This document shows positions 24,344 through 33,051 of a stretch of 64,000 bases of DNA, piece after piece. The position numbers were made by a program, and so were the translations under genes. Position 1 is the stretch's first letter. The number at the start of each line of letters is the position of its first letter. The DNA comes from Streptomyces anulatus (GTDB lineage Bacteria > Actinomycetota > Actinomycetes > Streptomycetales > Streptomycetaceae), in NCBI RefSeq assembly GCF_014650675.1, contig NZ_BMVK01000008.1, positions 248,001-312,000 on the forward strand, written 5' to 3'. Under the pieces are notes generated by a model. It had not been told where the DNA came from and did no database searches. It saw nothing but the letters and a program-made list of their open reading frames with translations.

Positions 24344-24943
24344 GTGACTTCCGAGGCGCGGCGCGGCTACGCCAAGGGCCGGGCCAAACGGACCGAGATC
24401 CTCGACCAGGCGATGACCCTGTTCGGCGAGGCCGGTTACCGGGGCGCGTCGCTCCGGGTGATCGCGACCCGCTGCGGCATCTCCCACCCGGGCCTCCTGC
24501 ACCACTTCCCGACGAAGGAGGCCCTGCTCCTCGCCGTGCTCCAGCACCGCGACGACGTGGACGACGAGTGGCTGGCCCTGGGCGTGACGCGGGGCGTCGA
24601 CCATCTGCGCCGGCTGACCGACCTCGCGGAGCTGAACGCGAAGCGGCGCGGGATCGTCGAGCTGTTCTCGGTGGTCGCCGCGGAGGCCACGTCCCCCGAC
24701 CATCCGGCGCACGCGTACTTCGAGGCCCGCTACCGCACCTCGGTCGCCAACACCGAACTGGCCTACCGCCAGGCCCGGGACGCGGGCGAACTCCGGGACG
24801 ACGTCGACCCGTCGGCAGCCGCGCAGCAGCTCATCGCGCTGATGGACGGGCTCCAGATCCAGTGGCTGATCAGCGACTGCGCGACGGACATGGCGGGCGT
24901 GCTGCGGGCCCACGTCCAGGCGCAGGTGACCGTACGGTTCTGA
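24344..24943 (+). CDS. TetR/AcrR-family regulator
   Basis: A 199-residue TetR protein. The helix-turn-helix is KRTEILDQAMTLFGEAGYRG then SLRVIATRCGISHPGLLHHF, and the ligand domain is of the TetR_C_6/BetI-like type. The GTG at 24344 has only a weak ribosome-binding site. Its divergent neighbour is the GH3 glycosidase, so a sugar-responsive repressor is the simplest reading. GH3 genes are more often paired with LacI regulators, but TetR partners of this kind also occur in streptomycetes. Confidence 0.9.
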   Translation: MTSEARRGYAKGRAKRTEILDQAMTLFGEAGYRGASLRVIATRCGISHPGLLHHFPTKEALLLAVLQHRDDVDDEWLALGVTRGVDHLRRLTDLAELNAKRRGIVELFSVVAAEATSPDHPAHAYFEARYRTSVANTELAYRQARDAGELRDDVDPSAAAQQLIALMDGLQIQWLISDCATDMAGVLRAHVQAQVTVRF

Positions 24944-25010
24944 GGGGCTTGGCGCGCCCCACGGCGGGGGATGCTCGCCGCGCCCACTACCCGACCGGCC
25001 CCCGCGCCCC

Positions 25011-25535
25011 TCAGCCGTCGAGGAACTCCGCGCAGCGCAAAGGTCCCAGCACCGGCCCCTCCCCCGGGCGGATCGTCACCTCCACGTCGTCCGCCCGGAC
25101 CTCCGCCTCGCGCACGGACTGGAAGCTGGCGAGCGTGCAGACCAGCTGCCCCGTCACCTGGTCCCTGGCCTCCGCCCAGTACGGGCCCTCCAGCTCCACG
25201 GTGACGTGGGCCCCGTCCCCGGTCACGGTGTAGCCGGCGGGGGCGTGGAGCAGCGTGGTCAGCCCCTCGCGCCGCTCGGCTTCCGTCGGCCCCTGGGAGA
25301 GCAGTTTCATCACCGCGTCGAGACTGCTGATGTCCCGGTCGAGCACGGGCACGGCCCGCAGCCCGGTGTCGGACGCGTAGTACAGCCGCATCCCGCGCGT
25401 CAGCCCGGACGCGGCCTCGCCCGCCTCTATCACCCCGGTGGGCTGGACCCCGCACCCGACGAGCGCGGCCCCCAGCACCGTGAGGACGACTCCCCGCACG
25501 CGCCCCGTCCGCCCCTCTCCGCGCAAGCGCCTCAC
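25011..25535 (-). CDS. GerMN-domain lipoprotein
   Basis: A 174-residue lipoprotein. The lipobox is ALVGC with Cys28; a GerMN (sporulation/germination-type) domain occupies about residues 45-150, from RLYYASDTGLRAVPVLDRDI on. The GTG at 25535 overlaps the sensor kinase stop (GTGA). In actinomycete two-component operons such a lipoprotein often follows the kinase and is thought to modulate it outside the membrane; here that is inference. It is the last gene of the RR-HK-lipoprotein operon. Confidence 0.88.
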   Translation of the reverse strand: MRRLRGEGRTGRVRGVVLTVLGAALVGCGVQPTGVIEAGEAASGLTRGMRLYYASDTGLRAVPVLDRDISSLDAVMKLLSQGPTEAERREGLTTLLHAPAGYTVTGDGAHVTVELEGPYWAEARDQVTGQLVCTLASFQSVREAEVRADDVEVTIRPGEGPVLGPLRCAEFLDG

Positions 25536-27124
25536 CCGTCCCCCTCCTCTTCCTCCTCCGGGTGCCGCAGGGGCAGATGCAGCGTGAACACCGCGCCGCC
25601 TTCCGGGCGTTCGGCCGCCTCGATGGTGCCGCCGTGCAGCCGCGCGTTCTCCAGCGCGATGGCCATGCCGAGGCCGCTGCCCTGCCCGAAGCCGCCCTGC
25701 CCGAAGCTCCCGTCCGCCCCGGGGCCGCCGCCGCCCCGGTCTCCGCCCCCGGATGTGCTGCGCGTGCGCGCCGCGTCCGCCTTGTAGAACCGGTCGAAGA
25801 CCCGCTCCTGGGCCTCCGGCGGCAGCCCCGGGCCGCGGTCGGCGACCTCCAGCGTCACCCGGTCGCCGCCGGGCGCGGCCAGGGTGACCGTGACCGGCGG
25901 CGCGCCGTGCCGCAGCGCGTTGCCCACCAGGTTCGCCACGATCACGTCGATGCGCCGCCGGTCGACCACGGCCCGTACGTCCTCCCGGAGTTCGACGGTC
26001 ACCCGGTCCGTCCACCCCCGCAGCGCCAGCGACGCCCGTACGGTGTCGGCGAGGTCCGTCACGGTCGCGTCGAGGCGGACCGCCCCGGCGTCGAAGCGGG
26101 AGATCTCCATCAGGTCCTCGACCAGCCGGGACAGCCTCGCCGTCTCCGCGCCGACGGTACGGGCCGCGTGGGCGGCGTCCGGCGGCAGCTGGTCGGCGTC
26201 CTCCTCCAGGACCGTCGCCACCATCGTCATCGCCGCCAGGGGCGTGCGCAGTTCGTGCGACACGTCCGCCACGAACCGCCGCGCCTTCGCCTCCTGGGCC
26301 CGCAACTCCGCGTCGGACGCCTGGAGTGCGTCGGCGGTCTCGTTGAACGTCCGGGCCAGGTCGGCCAGTTCGTCGTGGCCACGGACCGCCACCCGGCTGC
26401 CGAGGTCCCCTGCGGCGAGTTCACGGGTGGCCCGCCCCAGCTTCCGTACCGGCCGCAGGACCGTCCCGGCGGCCAGCAGCGCCAGCAGCGCGGCCAGCAC
26501 CACCACGGGCACGGTCCCCGTCCGTACGGAGTCCAGCAGGGCGGCCGTGTCGTCGCGCTCGGCCCGCAGGTCGGTGATCACGAAGACCTCCAGGCCCGAG
26601 GTGCGCCGGTCCCCGTCGGCGTACGTCACGGGCGTGCCGACGACCAGATACGGATCGCCGCGCCACTGGACCCGCTGGAACCGGGCCCCGTCCCCGGACC
26701 GGACAGCCGCCCGCAGTTCGGCGGTGATCCGGCCCTCCGTGTCGGCGTACGCGTCGGAGACGGCGGTCAGGTCCTGGTGGCGGGCGACCACGATGCGCGC
26801 GCCCAGACCCTCGGAGACCTTCGCCGCGAACCGGGACAACGACCGCTGGTCGGGAGGCAGGTCGAGCCCCGCGCCGACGACGGCGACCCGCTCCCGGAGG
26901 TCGTTCACGGCGGTGTTCTGGGTGCGCTGGAGGACGGCGGTGCGGGCGTCACGGTAGGCGAGGGCCGTCGCGGTCACCGCGCTGACGAGGGCGACGAGGA
27001 CGAAGGTCACGACGAGCCTGACCCGCAGCCCGCCGGCGAGCCGCCGCGAGCCACGCCCGAGGGAGCGCCGCAACGAGCGCCGGGGCCCGTGCCCGGAGGG
27101 GCGCCGGGGGACGGGCCGTCTCAC
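25532..27124 (-). CDS. Two-component sensor histidine kinase
   Basis: A 530-residue membrane kinase. After a basic leader come membrane segment 1 (about 35-58), an extracellular domain (about 60-197), segment 2 (about 202-222), HAMP (about 223-275), HisKA with the phospho-acceptor His290 in ADVSHELRTPLAAM, and HATPase_c with VANLVGNALRHG, DRGPGLPPEAQERVFDRFYK and GLGMAIALENARLHGG. A Gly-rich insert of about 25 residues interrupts the ATP lid. The GTG at 27124 overlaps the response regulator stop. It resembles AfsQ2-type kinases in domain order. Confidence 0.93.
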   Translation of the reverse strand: MRRPVPRRPSGHGPRRSLRRSLGRGSRRLAGGLRVRLVVTFVLVALVSAVTATALAYRDARTAVLQRTQNTAVNDLRERVAVVGAGLDLPPDQRSLSRFAAKVSEGLGARIVVARHQDLTAVSDAYADTEGRITAELRAAVRSGDGARFQRVQWRGDPYLVVGTPVTYADGDRRTSGLEVFVITDLRAERDDTAALLDSVRTGTVPVVVLAALLALLAAGTVLRPVRKLGRATRELAAGDLGSRVAVRGHDELADLARTFNETADALQASDAELRAQEAKARRFVADVSHELRTPLAAMTMVATVLEEDADQLPPDAAHAARTVGAETARLSRLVEDLMEISRFDAGAVRLDATVTDLADTVRASLALRGWTDRVTVELREDVRAVVDRRRIDVIVANLVGNALRHGAPPVTVTLAAPGGDRVTLEVADRGPGLPPEAQERVFDRFYKADAARTRSTSGGGDRGGGGPGADGSFGQGGFGQGSGLGMAIALENARLHGGTIEAAERPEGGAVFTLHLPLRHPEEEEEGDG

Positions 27125-27822
27125 AGCGGCCCGAAGCGGTAACCGAAGCCCCGCACGGTCTGTACGTACCGGGGCCTGGCCGGCACGTCCTCGATCTTGG
27201 CCCGCAGCCGGCCCACCGCCGCGTCCACCAGCCGGGAGTCGCCCAGGAAGGTGTGGTCCCACACCGAGGCGAGGAGCTGGTCCCGGGTGAGGACCCGGCC
27301 GGGCGAGGCCGACAGCTCCAGCAGGACCCGCAGTTCGGTGGGCGGGAGGGCGAGCGCCACCCCGTGCTTGGTCACGGTCAGCCCGGCCCGGTCGATCACC
27401 AGACCGGCGTGGTCGGTGCGGTCGGCGCCGGGCCCCTGCCGCGGATACGGTTCCGCGCGGCGCAGGGCGGCCCGGATGCGGGCCTCCAGGACGGGTGCGG
27501 TGACCGGCTTGACCACATAGTCGTCGGCCCCCGCCTCCAGCCCCGTCACGATGTCCCGGTCGTCGCCGCGCGCGGTCAGCATGATGACGGGCAGCTTCGG
27601 CGCCCGGGCCCGGATGCGGCGGCACACCTCGAAGCCGTCCATGCCGGGCAGCATCAGGTCCAGCACGGCCAGTTCGACCCGCGCGCCCCGCTCCCCGGCC
27701 AGCAGCGCGAGGGCCTGCTCGCCGGTGGCGGCCGTCTCCACGCCGTACCCGTGCCGGCGCAGCACGAGCTCCATCCCGTCCCGTACGGACGCGTCGTCCT
27801 CGATGAGCAGCACATGCGGCAT
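27121..27822 (-). CDS. OmpR-family response regulator (AfsQ1-like)
   Basis: A 233-residue OmpR/PhoB regulator. The receiver has acidic pocket EDD (residues 8-10), phospho-acceptor Asp55 in LAVLDLMLPGMDG and the conserved Lys in VVKPV; the winged helix follows with LGDSRLVDAAVGRLRAKIED. The sequence resembles AfsQ1 of streptomycetes but the neighbourhood lacks a SigQ gene, so a paralogous system is more likely. The ATG at 27822 was chosen over one six codons earlier to fit the family start. It is divergent from the lipoprotein/export operon. Confidence 0.93.
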   Translation of the reverse strand: MPHVLLIEDDASVRDGMELVLRRHGYGVETAATGEQALALLAGERGARVELAVLDLMLPGMDGFEVCRRIRARAPKLPVIMLTARGDDRDIVTGLEAGADDYVVKPVTAPVLEARIRAALRRAEPYPRQGPGADRTDHAGLVIDRAGLTVTKHGVALALPPTELRVLLELSASPGRVLTRDQLLASVWDHTFLGDSRLVDAAVGRLRAKIEDVPARPRYVQTVRGFGYRFGPL

Positions 27823-27956
27823 GGGGCCGATTATGCGCACGCCCGGACCGTCCCCGCCTCCCCCTCCGAGGGCGGACGCTCAGGTCGGAGGCATTGTTAC
27901 GTTCCCATCACCTGGCCATGCACGGGCCATCATCCACGGCGGCCAGCGTGAGGCCC
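27823..27956. promoter_or_regulatory. Divergent promoter region of the two-component and export operons
   Basis: A 134-base divergent region. GTTAC (27896-27900) and ATCAC (27907-27911) with six bases between form an imperfect version of the GTNAC-N6-GTNAC direct repeat that AfsQ1-type regulators bind. The match is partial, so it is only a hint that the response regulator acts here. Confidence 0.3.
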
Positions 27957-28592
27957 ATGAGCTTCCCCACCACCACCGCCGGGCTCCGCCTGGCCGCCTT
28001 CGTGGCCGTGCCCGTACTCGCCCTCACCGTCGCCTGCGGCGGGAACGACGACACCACCGGGACCAGGAGCCACGACACCGTCGCCGACGTACCGTCCCCG
28101 AAGAGCGAGGCCTCCGAGGCCGCGAGCACCCCGAGCGCGAAGCCCGCCGGCAAGAGCGCCTACTACGACGCCCAGGTCGCGTTCGTCCAGTGCATGCGCG
28201 CCAAGGGCGGCTACAAGGACTTCCCCGACCCCAAGCTCAGCGGCCACCTCGACTGGGAGAAGATCGGCGAGATCGGCTCCCAGCCGGGCCGCAACGACGG
28301 CATCAAGGCCGGAAAGAACAACGTCTGCGTGGACGAGCTCCGGGCGTCCATGGCGGTCGAGCCCAAGCGCGACCAGCAGAAGTCCTACGAGTCGATGCTC
28401 GCGCACGCCCAGTGCATGCGGGACAACGGCATCAGCCGGTTCACCAACCCGGTGATGTCCGGCGGCAACGCGGTGCCCGGCGGCGACCCGGACCCGGCCT
28501 CCCCGGTCTACGACCGCGAGTCTCCCGCGTACAAGGAGGCCCGTGCGGCGTGCAAGTCGAAGCTTCTCGACGGACTGGACGGCATGCAGTGA
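27957..28592 (+). CDS. Secreted lipoprotein
   Basis: A 211-residue lipoprotein. The signal peptide ends in a lipobox (LALTVAC) near residue 23. After a Ser/Thr/Pro-rich linker the mature domain holds a repeated Cys-containing unit (AFVQCMRAKGGYKDFPD and AHAQCMRDNGISRFTNP), a motif seen in many streptomycete lipoproteins next to MacB-type exporters. Function is unknown. It starts an operon of four genes coupled by GTGA/ATGA overlaps and is divergent from the two-component system. Confidence 0.87.
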   Translation: MSFPTTTAGLRLAAFVAVPVLALTVACGGNDDTTGTRSHDTVADVPSPKSEASEAASTPSAKPAGKSAYYDAQVAFVQCMRAKGGYKDFPDPKLSGHLDWEKIGEIGSQPGRNDGIKAGKNNVCVDELRASMAVEPKRDQQKSYESMLAHAQCMRDNGISRFTNPVMSGGNAVPGGDPDPASPVYDRESPAYKEARAACKSKLLDGLDGMQ

Positions 28593-29674
28593 AGCGCCGT
28601 ACCCGCTACGTCGCGCTCGGCGCGGTGGCGGCCGCCGCCGTGGTCGCCGTCGGCCTCTCCGGAGGCTTCCCGTTCCCCGGGAACGGCGACGACGCGAACG
28701 CCTCCGGCAGGGGCGACGGCCTCCCGCCCGCCACGGCCGCCGTCGTCCGCACCGACCTCGTCCTCTCCAAGACCGTCGACGGCAGGATCGACTTCGCCCA
28801 GCGCCGCGCCGTCAAGGCCGCCGTGGAGGGCACCGTCACGGTGGCGGCCTCCGAGGGGGAGACCGTGACGAGAGGGCAGGCCCTGTACGAGCTGAACGAC
28901 AAGCCGGTCACGCTCCTCTACGGGCCGGTCCCGGCGTTCCGCGAGATGAAGACGGGCGACCGGGGCAGTGACGTACTCCAACTGGAGCGCAACCTGAGGG
29001 ACTTGGGTTACGGAACCGGGCTGTACGTCGACACGGAGTACGGCAAGGACACCGAGGCCGCCGTCAAGCGGTGGCAGAAGCACCTCAACCGCGAGCCCAC
29101 CGGCAGGGTCGGCCGGGGCGACGTCGTCTTCCAGCCCGACCGGGTCAAGGTGGTCTCCGCCGACGCGGCCCTCGCCGACCAGGTCGGCCCGGACGGGCCC
29201 GTCCTGACGATCGCCTCCACCGAGCCGGTCGTCCGGGCCCGCCTGGACCAGGCCGACGGCGCGCTCACCGCACGCGGCACGAAGGTGGAGGTGGCCCTGC
29301 CCAGCGGGAAGACCGTGCGCGGGAAGGTCGCCGGGACGGTACGCCCGGAGGAGGGCGGGGCGGAGGCCGAATCCCAGGAGGGCATCACCGTCGAGGTCGT
29401 CCTCGACGGCGGTCCCCGCGCGGCCTCCGGCGAGGACGCCGAGGCCGCGGCGAGCGTGACGTTCGTCAGCGAGGCCCGCAAGGGGGTCCTCGCGGTGCCG
29501 GTCGAGGCGGTGGTGGCGCTGCGCGGCGAGAACGGGGGGTACGGACTCCAGATCGTCCGGGGCGCGACCTCCACGATGGTCCGGGTGGAGACGGGCATGA
29601 CGGCCGACGGGCAGATCGAGGTCAGCGGCGCGGAGCTGCGCGAGGGCATGAAGGTGGGAGTGGCGAAACCATGA
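28589..29674 (+). CDS. HlyD-like adaptor with peptidoglycan-binding domain
   Basis: A 361-residue exported protein. A membrane segment occupies residues about 6-24. A barrel-sandwich/biotinyl-like half (about 60-110) is followed by a PG_binding_1 domain (about 125-170, from DVLQLERNLRDLGYGTGLYV) and by the second half of the adaptor (about 185-360). This layout is the actinobacterial form of the membrane-fusion partner of MacB-type transporters, with the wall-binding domain taking the place of the coiled-coil hairpin. The GTG start overlaps the lipoprotein stop. Confidence 0.9.
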   Translation: MKRRTRYVALGAVAAAAVVAVGLSGGFPFPGNGDDANASGRGDGLPPATAAVVRTDLVLSKTVDGRIDFAQRRAVKAAVEGTVTVAASEGETVTRGQALYELNDKPVTLLYGPVPAFREMKTGDRGSDVLQLERNLRDLGYGTGLYVDTEYGKDTEAAVKRWQKHLNREPTGRVGRGDVVFQPDRVKVVSADAALADQVGPDGPVLTIASTEPVVRARLDQADGALTARGTKVEVALPSGKTVRGKVAGTVRPEEGGAEAESQEGITVEVVLDGGPRAASGEDAEAAASVTFVSEARKGVLAVPVEAVVALRGENGGYGLQIVRGATSTMVRVETGMTADGQIEVSGAELREGMKVGVAKP

Positions 29675-30531
29675 CCACCCCGCTGCCCCCGGTCTCCCCG
29701 CCTTCCCCGCTCTTCCCGGCCCCTGACGTCACCTCCGGCATCGACCCCGCCGCCGTTCCCGTCGTCGAACTCCGGAACGCCACGAAGTCCTACCCGGGCG
29801 GCGTCCACGCCCTGCGCGCCGTGAACCTCACCGTCCACGAGGGCGAACTCCTCGCGGTGGTCGGCCCGTCCGGCTCCGGCAAGTCCACGATGCTCAACGT
29901 CATGGGGACCCTGGACCGGCCCACCACGGGTACGGTCCGGGTCGCCGGATACGACGTGTCCGCGCTCTCCGACGCCCGCCTCTCCGCCCTGCGCGCCCGC
30001 CACATCGGCTTCGTGTTCCAGCACTTCCACCTGGCGGCGGGCCGCGACGCGGTGGACAACGTCGCCGACGGGCTGCTGTACACCGGCGTCCCCTCCCGGG
30101 AGCGGCGCAACCGGGCGCGCGAGGCGCTGGCCCGCGTACGCCTGGACCACCGGACCTCGCACACCCCGAACGAGCTGTCCGGCGGCGAGAAGCAGCGCGT
30201 GGCCATCGCCCGCGCCCTGGTGGGAGAGCCCCGGCTGCTGCTGGCGGACGAGCCGACGGGGGCGCTGGACACCGCGTCCGGCGAGATCGTCATGGAGCTG
30301 CTGCACGAGCTGAACGCGTCCGGCACCACGGTCTGCGTGATCACCCACGACCACGGGATCGCGGCCTCGCTGCCGCGCCGGGTCCGCTTCAGGGACGGCG
30401 AGATCGTGGCGGACGAAGGCTCCGCCCCGCACCGGCCGGACGACCGCTCCACCGCACGTACGCCGGACGACCGCTCCGTCCCACGCCCGCCCGACGACCG
30501 CTCCACCCCCCGTACGGAGGCCGGCGCATGA
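29671..30531 (+). CDS. ABC transporter ATP-binding protein (MacB/LolD type)
   Basis: A 286-residue ATPase. Walker A is GPSGSGKST, the signature ELSGGEKQRVAIARALVGEP, Walker B LLLADEPTGALD, with an N-terminal Pro-rich leader of about 28 residues. The C-terminal 30 residues contain three copies of a PDDRS unit (HRPDDRSTAR, RTPDDRSVPR, RPPDDRSTPR), encoded by a short tandem repeat near 30432-30515. It is coupled to both neighbours and energises the FtsX-type permease downstream. Confidence 0.94.
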   Translation: MTTPLPPVSPPSPLFPAPDVTSGIDPAAVPVVELRNATKSYPGGVHALRAVNLTVHEGELLAVVGPSGSGKSTMLNVMGTLDRPTTGTVRVAGYDVSALSDARLSALRARHIGFVFQHFHLAAGRDAVDNVADGLLYTGVPSRERRNRAREALARVRLDHRTSHTPNELSGGEKQRVAIARALVGEPRLLLADEPTGALDTASGEIVMELLHELNASGTTVCVITHDHGIAASLPRRVRFRDGEIVADEGSAPHRPDDRSTARTPDDRSVPRPPDDRSTPRTEAGA

Positions 30532-31727
30532 CCCGTACCCACGACCTCAGGCCCGCCCGCCTCTCCTCCCGGGACGTCCTGCGCGTCGGCGCGGTCGGAC
30601 TGCGGGCGCGCCGGGCCCGGGTGGTGCTCTCGGCTCTCGGCATCGCCATCGGCATCGCGACGATGGTCGCGGTCGTCGGCCTGTCCGAGTCGAGCCGCGC
30701 CGACCTGATGTCCCGGCTCGACCGCCTCGGCACCAACCTCCTCACCGCCGAGGCGGGCGAGGACCCGCTCGGGGGCACGGTCGAACTCCCCAGGAACGCG
30801 GTGGCGATGGTCGAGAGGATCGGCCCGGTGCGACACGCCACGGCCACCGCCGAGGTCGACGCCCGCATCCGGCGCAGCGACGTCGTCCCCGAGGAGCGCA
30901 CCGCCGGGGTCACCACCCAGGCGGCCCGGACCGACCTGCTCTCCACGCTCGGCGGCGAGGTGGCGCGGGGCACCTGGCTGACCCCGGCCGGCGAGCGCCT
31001 GCCCACCACCGTCCTGGGCGCGGTGGCGGCGGACCGCCTCGGCATCACCCGCCCCGGCGAGACGATCATGCTGAACGACACCCGGGTGGCCGTCGTCGGG
31101 ATCCTCGAACCCGTCGAGCTGGTCCCGACCCTGGACCGGGTGGCGCTGATCGGATTCCCCGCCGCGGCACGCTACTTCGGCTTCGACGGCCGCCCCACCA
31201 CGATCTTCGAGCGCTCCTCGGACGCCTCGGTCGAGGACGTACGGGCGGTGCTGGCGCGGACGGTCAGCCCCGGCAACGAGGCCGGTGTCCGGGTCTCGCG
31301 CCCCTCGGACGCGCTGGCCGCCCGCGCCGCCGCCGACAAGGGGCTGACGACCCTGATGCTCGGGCTCGGCGCGGTGGCCCTCCTGGTCGGCGGGGTGGGC
31401 GTCGCCAACACGATGGTCATCTCCGTGCTGGAGCGCCGCCAGGAGATCGGTCTGCGCCGCTCGCTGGGGGCGACGCGCAACGCGATCCGGCTCCAGTTCC
31501 TGACCGAGTCGCTGCTCCTGTCCGCGCTGGGCGGCGTCGCGGGCGCGTTGCTGGGCGCGGCGGCCACGTACGGGTTCGCCCGGGCGCAGGGGTGGACGGC
31601 GGTGGTCCCGCCCTGGTCCCTGGCGGGCGGCCTGGCCGCGACCCTGCTGATCGGCGTGGTCGCGGGCCTCTACCCGGCGATCCGCGCCGCCCGCCTGCAC
31701 CCGACGGTGGCGCTGAACGCGACGTGA
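30528..31727 (+). CDS. ABC transporter permease (MacB/FtsX type)
   Basis: A 399-residue permease with one N-terminal membrane helix (about 28-50), a MacB_PCD extracellular domain (about 52-265) and three C-terminal helices (about 285-385) holding the conserved GLRRSLGATRNAIRLQFLTE coupling loop. With the adaptor and ATPase it forms a MacB-like mechanotransmitter, which in Gram-positive bacteria acts in antimicrobial peptide resistance or signalling. ATG overlaps the ATPase stop. Confidence 0.94.
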   Translation: MTRTHDLRPARLSSRDVLRVGAVGLRARRARVVLSALGIAIGIATMVAVVGLSESSRADLMSRLDRLGTNLLTAEAGEDPLGGTVELPRNAVAMVERIGPVRHATATAEVDARIRRSDVVPEERTAGVTTQAARTDLLSTLGGEVARGTWLTPAGERLPTTVLGAVAADRLGITRPGETIMLNDTRVAVVGILEPVELVPTLDRVALIGFPAAARYFGFDGRPTTIFERSSDASVEDVRAVLARTVSPGNEAGVRVSRPSDALAARAAADKGLTTLMLGLGAVALLVGGVGVANTMVISVLERRQEIGLRRSLGATRNAIRLQFLTESLLLSALGGVAGALLGAAATYGFARAQGWTAVVPPWSLAGGLAATLLIGVVAGLYPAIRAARLHPTVALNAT

Positions 31728-31753
31728 GGAGAGCCGGGTTCAGAAGCCCGGCC

Positions 31754-31800
31754 GGGTCAGTCCCTGATCCCCGGCCGGGCCGGGGATCAGGGGCTGACCC
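31754..31800. terminator. Long bidirectional hairpin terminator
   Basis: A 23-base arm (31754-31776) and its inverted copy (31778-31800) differ at one position, giving a very stable hairpin with the core CTGATCCCCGGCC / GGCCGGGGATCAG. It ends the export operon from the left and includes the stop codon of the CPBP protease gene read from the right. A smaller hairpin, GCCGGG / CCCGGC, precedes it at about 31734-31753. Confidence 0.8.
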
Positions 31801-32854
31801 GCTCGATGCCGCGGCGCTCGGCGATCTTCGCCACGGTCAGGCAGTACAGCGGGGCGAAGACGAGTTCGAGGACCAGGGCCTGCCAGGGGGCGTCGGCCGC
31901 GGTGCTGCTGTCGTCGAGTTCCCCGAAGCCCGCCGCCAGGCCGAAGGCCAGCACGTTGTTGGCGACGTGCAGGACGATGACCGCTTCGAGGCCGCCGGTG
32001 CGGATCACCAGCCAGCCCCACCACAGCGCCGAGTAGAGCAGCAGGAGGAAGCCGGAGAGTTCGCCGAACCCGTGGGCCAGGGCGAACAGGAGGGACGCCA
32101 GGACGATCGCGGGCCAGGGAGATCCCACGACCCTGCCGATCACCTGGACCAGCCAGCCCCGGAAGACGTACTCCTCGGCGGCGGCCTGGAACGGGACGAG
32201 CGCCAGCACCACGGCCAGGCTCAGCAGGAAGTAGGGCCAGCCCGGGAAGCCCGCACCGGACTCGGTGAGCGGTTCCGCGTCCCAGGTCCAGGCGATCAGC
32301 AGCCCGATCTGCACGGCCATCAACGGGAAGCCCACGGCGGCGCAGCGCCCGAGCCAGCCCCACCGCAGCCGTCCGACGACGGAGGAAACGGTCCCGGGGG
32401 GCCGCCGGCCGAGGAGGCGGACGACCCACAGGACGATGGGTATCCCGACGGCGATGCCGACGAGCGCGACGGCCAGTTCGGCGACCGGGTCCTCGAAGAA
32501 GAGTTCGCTGTCGGCGTCCGAGGGCCCCGCGTCCAGCACCTCGGCGATGATCGCGCCGAACACGCTGACGGCCAGCACGCCCACCACGACCAGCGCGAGG
32601 GCGGTCAGCAGCTCGCCCAGCCAGCCGAACCGTCCGCCCTGACCGTTGCGCCCCTGCTGGTCGTAGCGGGACCCCGAGGGCGCACGCACCGGCCCGGACG
32701 GCGGGCGGCTCCACTCCGGGGGCCGGTCCCAGCCCTGCGGGGCCGGGCCGGACCCGCGGGGCGGTTCGGCCGAGGACGGCGGCGGGGCCCAGGGCGACGG
32801 GGGCGGGGGCGGGGGCGGGGGCGGGGGCGGGGGCGTGTCGGAAGGGGGGTTCAC
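31787..32854 (-). CDS. CPBP-family intramembrane metalloprotease
   Basis: A 355-residue protein. The first about 65 residues are Pro-rich, with 13 consecutive prolines, and probably cytosolic. Seven to eight membrane segments follow. The three CPBP (Abi/CaaX protease) motifs are intact: AAEEYVFRG (EExxxR), FALAHGF (His) and HVANN (HxxxN). Members process prenylated proteins or bacteriocin-related peptides; this target is unknown. The GTG start lacks a clear ribosome-binding site. It lies beside the export operon but is convergent with it. Confidence 0.88.
   Translation of the reverse strand: MNPPSDTPPPPPPPPPPPPSPWAPPPSSAEPPRGSGPAPQGWDRPPEWSRPPSGPVRAPSGSRYDQQGRNGQGGRFGWLGELLTALALVVVGVLAVSVFGAIIAEVLDAGPSDADSELFFEDPVAELAVALVGIAVGIPIVLWVVRLLGRRPPGTVSSVVGRLRWGWLGRCAAVGFPLMAVQIGLLIAWTWDAEPLTESGAGFPGWPYFLLSLAVVLALVPFQAAAEEYVFRGWLVQVIGRVVGSPWPAIVLASLLFALAHGFGELSGFLLLLYSALWWGWLVIRTGGLEAVIVLHVANNVLAFGLAAGFGELDDSSTAADAPWQALVLELVFAPLYCLTVAKIAERRGIERVSP
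32798..32833. repeat. Hexanucleotide (CGGGGG)6 tract
   Basis: Six perfect copies of CGGGGG on the plus strand, encoding the poly-proline run of the CPBP protease on the minus strand. Six runs of five guanines in a row could form a G-quadruplex. A change in copy number would keep the frame. Confidence 0.9.
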
Positions 32855-33051
32855 ACCAGCGATCTTCGGCGCGCACGGCGTACGGGGTCAACGCGGAGGC
32901 CCGGCACGGCGAGCACGAGATGCGGCGAAGCGACCGCGCGGGACACGCGCGACACGCGCCCCGAAGCCCGAACACCCATCCGGCCGACCGGGGTTGCTGT
33001 GGCAGACTGCGTCGACCGAATGGTCCACACCACGTGTATCAGGAGTCCGGC

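Noticed and set aside
32798..32833. Phase-variable on/off switch in the CPBP gene
   Set aside because: The unit is six bases, so copy number changes cannot shift the frame; kept only as a length polymorphism candidate.
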